The position numbers and the translations under genes are program-made. DNA of 64,000 bases from Owenia fusiformis (lineage: Eukaryota > Annelida > Polychaeta > Sabellida > Oweniidae), in contig CAIIXF020000003.1 in NCBI GenBank assembly GCA_903813345.2, forward strand, positions 25,495,248 through 25,559,247. The letters are read 5' to 3'. The notes under the pieces are model-generated. The model saw only the letters and a program-made list of their open reading frames with translations, was not told the DNA's origin and did not search any database. Positions 58,882 through 64,000 of this stretch are shown in pieces. Position 1 is the first letter of the stretch. Each line of letters begins with the position of its first letter.

Positions 58882-60085
58882 TTTGGACGACGTGTGCAGG
58901 CAAGGGAAAGATCAATACCCGGTGATTTCAGCGGGAAGTGGCGTTTCGTTCAGTGGATGAGCTGCGCGCGCACGCATAAATGTGATTATCAATATTATTT
59001 AGGGGAGGGATATTCAAGCTTATTTTCGTCATAGGCGCGACCCAGGGCTGTTGTCTTAAGGACATTTCGTTGAAAATTAGCCATTCGGCTAATAATTTGC
59101 AAGAGTTTGCGATCTTATAATGTATAACTGTTATTCAGACACATATTTTGACACGATTCTGTTGGAATTAAGCTTTGAACCGAGAGATATTCACGATTGA
59201 TATGCACATTTTTGATTGTGCCATTGCTTTTCCATTGCACAATCCATGTATTGATAGAAGTAACAATAATGCAGATTGTTTTACCTTCAATACATGGCGG
59301 ATTCACTACATATCGGTCTATTAAATACCATTTTGTGCCCTAAATAGTTTTATATTTCCATCACGCCCTCTGGAGCCTGGGTGTGTTTGTCTCATTATGT
59401 GTATGCGTGTGAATTGGTGGGGCTGGTAAGGCCACCAATCCCCTGGCTCCGCCCATCCTTTATTCTACTTCCCACTTATTATAATTTATGCTGAATTATT
59501 AGGAATTATTTTTCTTGCTAATCAATCGTGAACGCAATCAAAGTTTCAGAAAGGATCAATCAGGCAATCGTCCAAAATCCAAATCAAGTTATAACATTAT
59601 ATGATATTCAGCAAGAAGTCCGGTAGAAATATAGAATATTTAAACATCAAAGCTGAAAGTTAAAAGCTAATCTGTCAATTTTCTGTCTGCAAGAGAACAT
59701 TTACATTTGACACAATAAAAGACTGAGGCTTTGAAATCTCGGATTCCCCAGGAAAATATGACGTCATACTAATTAGCATAAGAATTTCCCTAGTGGTCTG
59801 GGTCAAGCATCGTCCGAAAACACAATCCGATAAAAACATGCTAATTTCTAAGGAGATGGGAAGTGTATGACGTGTTTATCGATTTTGTTTAACGATTTAA
59901 TCAATTATCAAATTGTTTAAGTTGATAAAGTGGTCACACTTGCTTCAATTCATAGCGTAATCGACGGATAGAAACTGCACCGAATTCCCGATATCCTACC
60001 CCGTATTATGTAGGCTATAACCACAGTGACCTGCAGATGGCGCTATCACAAACAAGTACTGCACGAACCGATAAATTCCCGGGTA
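58882..60085. other. Intergenic sequence without recognised genes
   Basis: Starts slightly GC-richer ('gcgcgcgcacgcat' near 58965), then AT-rich. No splice-supported exon or RNA gene recognised. Confidence 0.45.
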
Positions 60086-60170
60086 TTGTAACGCCCTTGG
60101 TGCAGGTTTGCCTACAGTGCAATAGTGGCCACTAGAACATGTTGTTAAAAGAGCTGAACATGTGACTATC
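60086..60170 (+). pseudogene. Second fragment of the same transposase C-terminus, inverted
   Basis: 'gtgcaggtttgcctacagtg' and 'aacatgttgttaaaag' match, in opposite orientation, the last codons and stop of the transposase relic at 58678-58740. Only about 60-80 bp is alignable. Confidence 0.6.
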
Positions 60171-60719
60171 AGTCTGATGGTCATTTTTTTTTTATTAACC
60201 ATTGAAAATTTTATTCCAAAAATACAAAATAACATACCAAACAATTGCCAAAGTCGAAGGACATTGATGGCAATTTTAAATAAAATCTGTAGGAATTCAT
60301 AAATTTTGCACAATTAGTTTTTCATGTCATTTTATAGTTGAATATAAATAAGGAAAAAAGTCAATAGAATATCGCTTCACTACGCTCATGTATCATAATT
60401 ATATGTAAGGTTTAATCCCTTGGCCAAAGGGATTTCAGATGTATCATTTTAGACTTGATTATTTGTTCAGTAGTTCCAAACCATGGTGGATGATATATGC
60501 TACCTATATTAATAAGTTTTTCATTAACATCTGCTGGAAATTTAATGGTCTTGATCAAACATATTAAGTCCATCATAGTGGGTATGGATCCCTATCGTTT
60601 CCAGTCCTGCAAGTAGTGTTGTTCTTGTTATGTATCTGGTTTCAGTACTGGTCATTAAGACATGTAAGATATCTGATACCCTTAACTGAGATTACCATGC
60701 TTATAGCAGACACTTGTAA

Positions 60720-60822
60720 GTCTGGCTTCCTACTAGAAACACATTAACTATGTAGTTCTTATATTATGTTTGATGTATAATAAAGTCTTGATACAAACAC
60801 AACATGATGTCAGATGTGGTCT
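60720..60822 (+). promoter_or_regulatory. Probable 5' LTR end and primer-binding site of the Gypsy element
   Basis: 'ataataaagtcttgatacaa' contains a poly(A) signal, as expected in an LTR R region, and 'caaacacaaca' would end the LTR (about 60804). Directly after it, 'tgatgtcagatgtggtctca' (60805) resembles the TGRTGTCAGAAGTGG primer-binding site common in Gypsy elements. The LTR start cannot be placed because the 3' LTR is outside the window. Confidence 0.5.
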
Positions 60823-60853
60823 CACATGAATAAGTAGATCAGAGACAATAACA

Positions 60854-63800
60854 ATGGCAAGTGGATACTCAAAGATAGTGAAGGAATTAGACTTTTATGG
60901 CCCTAATCTCTCAGAAGATTGGAAGAGATGGAGAGAACTTATTGAATTAATGTTTGATTCTCCTGATGCCACAAAATGGAAAGAGCAAGAGAAAGCCGCT
61001 CAAATTCTCCTTCTTATCGGCGAGAAAGGAAGGGACATTTGCAGATCGTGGATTGCCACTGGGGTACTTTCGGAATCACAAAAGAAGGAGTCTAAAACCC
61101 TCCTTGATAAATTTGAGGAATATTGTACACCCAAGAAAAACAGGTCGATCCAGAGGAAAATGTTCTATGAATGCTACCAGTCGAAGGATGAGTCTATTGA
61201 CGAGTTTGTTACAAAACTTAGACTTATTGGCAGAGACTGTAAATTCTCCGATCTTGACGAGATGATCGCCGACATGATATTGACACATTGCCATTCAACA
61301 CAAGTCCAAGAGAAGCTACTAAGATACGAGGAGGACCTCACATTAGACCATGCTCTAAAGATAGCACGCTTATACGAGCAGAGTAACGTCCATAAGAACT
61401 CTCTAAATTCCCGCACAGAAAGTGGACATGAGGAAGTCTGTATTGTAAAGAAGTCGCAGTCACAAAGGTGTGACAACTGTGGACTGATACATAGAGGAGG
61501 CACGTGTCCTGCGGCTAATGAGCAGTGTAACGGATGTTTAAAATTCGGGCATTTTAAAAGATGTTGCCGTAGTGGGAAATCTAGTGAAAAGGACTCTAGA
61601 CAACGGAGGCAAGGCAAATCTGGAAAACGTAGAAACCCCCGAAAAGTGAACCAGGTGGAGGAATCAGTATCTTCAGAAGATGAAGTGTACTTGGGATCTG
61701 TAACCACTGAAATCCCAAACACCCAGACATCAAAGATAGCCCAGATTCCCGCCAAAACCCCAGATATACCCAACTCCAAATCCTGGATTATACAACTAAA
61801 AACAGGTGGGCACACCCTTACTGCTAAGGTGGACACAGGTGCCCAGGCCAATGTGATTTCACATGCACTGTTCAAGAGATTGAGACACCCCCCTATGAAA
61901 GCTTCTACCACAAGGCTATTTACCTACAACAGGCAGCCCCTGGACGTCATGGGTGAATGTGATATGCCTTGTAACTTTGAAGGGATAAACTACAAAGTGA
62001 AGTTCATAGTAATTAAGGAGAAAGCTGACACTTTAATTAGTCTGCAATCAGCTATTCTCTTTGGCTTAGTATCCAGAAGGAACATTTCTACAGTTGGCTC
62101 TGACAGCACACTGACCACAGACCAGTTGGTGTCGAATTACAGCTATTTATTTGAAGGCCTAGGCTGTCTGCCTAGCAAAGTGCACATTACCCTTGAAGAA
62201 AATGTCACGCCTGTGGTACACCCCCCTTACAAGGTAGCTGTTCATCAGAGAGATAAATTGAAAACTGAATTAGAGCGAATGCAAAAACAAGGAGTAATTG
62301 CCAAAGTGGATGAGCCTACTGATTGGGTGAATAATATAGTTTTGGTTGAGAAGAGCGACAAATCTCTTAGGATATGCCTTGATCCTGCAAACCTCAACAA
62401 AGTTATTAAAAGGGAACCGTACCCTACTGCCACAACAGAAGAGATCAGCACAAGATTGAAAGGTGCTACGAGGTTTACCAAATTGGATGCGACAACCTCA
62501 TTTTGGCAACTTGAACTTGATCACGAGAGTTCGTTGCTTACTTGCTTCAACACACCCTTTGGACGATATCGATTTACACGTCTGCCATATGGACTAAACA
62601 TATCTACTGAAAAGTTCCAGATGGAAGTTTGTAAAGTCCTAGAAGGAATAGATGGCGTTGAAGTCCAAGTGGATGATATATTGATTTCTGGCAAAGATGA
62701 AGAACAGCTTAAGCATCGAATGGAAGCAGTGTTCCAAAGAGCAAGTGAGAACAACCTCAAGTTTAACAGGAAGAAATGCCAGTTTAATGTGCCATCAGTC
62801 ACATATGTAGGACATACATGGTCGAGAGATGGACTGAGTATCCCGGATGATCGGATAAAAGCGATAGTTGAGATGAAAACCCCCACAGATAAACAATCAC
62901 TGAGTCGATTCCTTGGCATGGTGAATTATGTTGCCAAGTTCGTACCACGCTTATCAGAGCTAAATGCTCCCTTGCGAGAACTAATGAAAGAGGATATTAT
63001 TTTCGAATGGAATAAGCCACAGAAAGAAGCGTATGAGCAGCTGAAAAAGCTTATAACTACAGCGCCAGTTCTCAAGTTTTACGACCCCAATAAGCCATCA
63101 GTGCTGAATGTAGACTCTTCGAAAGATGGTCTTGGAGCTGTCCTACTACAGGATGATATGCCTGTATGCTACGCGTCAAAATCGCTAACCCCTGCCCAAC
63201 AAAACTACTCCCAAATAGAGAAAGAGATGACGAGTATATGTTTTGGAGCAACGAAGTTTCACCAATACCTCTATGGTAAGCCCTTTGTCGTGGAAACTGA
63301 TCACAAGCCCCTGGAGGTGATCGCAAAGAAAGCTTTAAATAAAGCCCCAGCTCGATTACAAAGAATGCTTTTGCAAATGCAAAAGTACGATGTCACAATC
63401 AAGTGGAAACCTGGAAAAGACATGGTTATATCAGACACTCTCAGCAGAGCATGCGTAGACAGTGACATAGAAAGCTCGAAAATTATCGCTTCTATCATGA
63501 ATGACATTGATCAACAAGCAGATGGATTACTTCAAGCTTTACCCATGTCTAAACCAAAACAGCAAGAGTACAGGAACGCGACCTCGAATGACCCTGTACT
63601 GCAACGCATTATGGAATATTGCAGAATTGGATGGCCTGAAAAGACTGATGTACATGAGTCAGTCATGCCATATTACACCTTTCATGATGAACTTAGTACA
63701 GTTGATGGTCTCGTGTTCAAAGGCCTGAAACTGGTAATTCCCACATCAATGAGAGACGAAGTAAAGTCACTTATCCATGAAAACCATATGGGAATCGTTA

Positions 63801-64000
63801 AAACTAAATCCATAGCAAGAGAGACACTCTATTGGCCCAACATGAATTCCCAGATCGAGGATATGATAAAAAACTGTGACATTTGCAAAACCCACAGAAA
63901 TGCCAATCAAAGAGAACCTATGATTCCACATGAGGTTCCTATGCGCCCCTGGGAAAAGATAGGTGTTGACCTATTCTCACATAACAACAAGGATTACCTA
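60854..64000 (+). CDS. Gypsy (K02A2.6-like) gag-pol polyprotein, open frame, cut by the window edge
   Basis: One uninterrupted frame of 1049 codons from ATG 60854 to the last base, with no stop or frameshift. Order: gag; two zinc knuckles from about residue 206 (CX2CX3HX4C, then CX2CX4HX3C); protease DTGA (about 327); reverse transcriptase with FTKLDATTSFWQ, FGRYRFTRLPYGL and VQVDDILI (VDD at about 606-608); RNase H with NVDSSKDGLGAVLLQ and TDHKPLEVI; integrase HHCC zinc finger (about 975 onward, CDICKTH); and the start of the integrase core (RPWEKIGVDLF). gag and pol are fused in one frame. Copies itself through an RNA intermediate. Intactness suggests recent activity. The integrase catalytic core and 3' LTR lie beyond the window. 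Confidence 0.95.
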   Translation, partial: MASGYSKIVKELDFYGPNLSEDWKRWRELIELMFDSPDATKWKEQEKAAQILLLIGEKGRDICRSWIATGVLSESQKKESKTLLDKFEEYCTPKKNRSIQRKMFYECYQSKDESIDEFVTKLRLIGRDCKFSDLDEMIADMILTHCHSTQVQEKLLRYEEDLTLDHALKIARLYEQSNVHKNSLNSRTESGHEEVCIVKKSQSQRCDNCGLIHRGGTCPAANEQCNGCLKFGHFKRCCRSGKSSEKDSRQRRQGKSGKRRNPRKVNQVEESVSSEDEVYLGSVTTEIPNTQTSKIAQIPAKTPDIPNSKSWIIQLKTGGHTLTAKVDTGAQANVISHALFKRLRHPPMKASTTRLFTYNRQPLDVMGECDMPCNFEGINYKVKFIVIKEKADTLISLQSAILFGLVSRRNISTVGSDSTLTTDQLVSNYSYLFEGLGCLPSKVHITLEENVTPVVHPPYKVAVHQRDKLKTELERMQKQGVIAKVDEPTDWVNNIVLVEKSDKSLRICLDPANLNKVIKREPYPTATTEEISTRLKGATRFTKLDATTSFWQLELDHESSLLTCFNTPFGRYRFTRLPYGLNISTEKFQMEVCKVLEGIDGVEVQVDDILISGKDEEQLKHRMEAVFQRASENNLKFNRKKCQFNVPSVTYVGHTWSRDGLSIPDDRIKAIVEMKTPTDKQSLSRFLGMVNYVAKFVPRLSELNAPLRELMKEDIIFEWNKPQKEAYEQLKKLITTAPVLKFYDPNKPSVLNVDSSKDGLGAVLLQDDMPVCYASKSLTPAQQNYSQIEKEMTSICFGATKFHQYLYGKPFVVETDHKPLEVIAKKALNKAPARLQRMLLQMQKYDVTIKWKPGKDMVISDTLSRACVDSDIESSKIIASIMNDIDQQADGLLQALPMSKPKQQEYRNATSNDPVLQRIMEYCRIGWPEKTDVHESVMPYYTFHDELSTVDGLVFKGLKLVIPTSMRDEVKSLIHENHMGIVKTKSIARETLYWPNMNSQIEDMIKNCDICKTHRNANQREPMIPHEVPMRPWEKIGVDLFSHNNKDYL

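Noticed and set aside
61174-61911. 245-codon open frame on the minus strand
   Set aside because: Lies opposite the Gypsy gag-pol frame; it is the antisense shadow and has no recognisable motif.

Overview
The window is metazoan nuclear DNA: AT-rich, with GT-AG introns and a dense load of short DNA transposons and minisatellites. The repeat style (minisatellite-bearing interspersed elements resembling bivalve 'pearl'/Helentron-derived elements, K02A2.6-like Gypsy, Crypton-like recombinase fragments) suggests a marine lophotrochozoan, possibly a mollusc. That assignment is inference.

Layout. (1) 2.3-12.1 kb, + strand: a 15-exon gene (706 aa) for a type I membrane protein with signal peptide, two tandem LolA-like ectodomain repeats, one membrane segment and a short tail. 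(2) 16.7-31.2 kb, - strand: a complete 19-exon TRPC4AP/TRUSS orthologue (774 aa), a substrate receptor of CUL4-DDB1 ubiquitin ligase. (3) 31.2-31.5 kb: a 363-bp head-to-head promoter with YY1-, NRF1- and ETS-like sites. (4) 31.5-40.5 kb, + strand: a complete 12-exon mitochondrial aspartate aminotransferase (GOT2, 428 aa). (5) 40.5-48.5 kb: gene-poor, with mariner-type MITEs and a 439-bp tandem duplication. (6) 48.6-54.9 kb, + strand: a long acidic, repeat-rich, mostly disordered protein ending in an EF-hand-like motif; unrecognised, with its 3' end unresolved. (7) 55.2-56.1 kb, - strand: a decayed Gypsy pol invaded by a pyrimidine-rich minisatellite. (8) 56.5-58.1 kb, - strand: a gene for two tandem vWA domains with degenerate metal sites. 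(9) 58.5-60.2 kb: transposase relics. (10) 60.8 kb to the right edge, + strand: a young Gypsy retrotransposon with an uninterrupted gag-pol frame running out of the window.

The most unusual signal is the repeated duplication of 3' splice sites. In four introns of three unrelated genes, the intron end plus the first bases of the exon is copied upstream: as minisatellite arrays (60-bp units in the LolA-like gene, 48-bp units in TRPC4AP) or as single decoy copies (LolA-like exon 14, GOT2 exon 8). Separately, all seven intragenic copies of one interspersed repeat family lie antisense to their host gene, and two of them end within about 25 bp of a 3' splice site.

Exon models were built by hand from splice consensus, reading-frame continuity and remembered family sequences. 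No alignment or database search was run.
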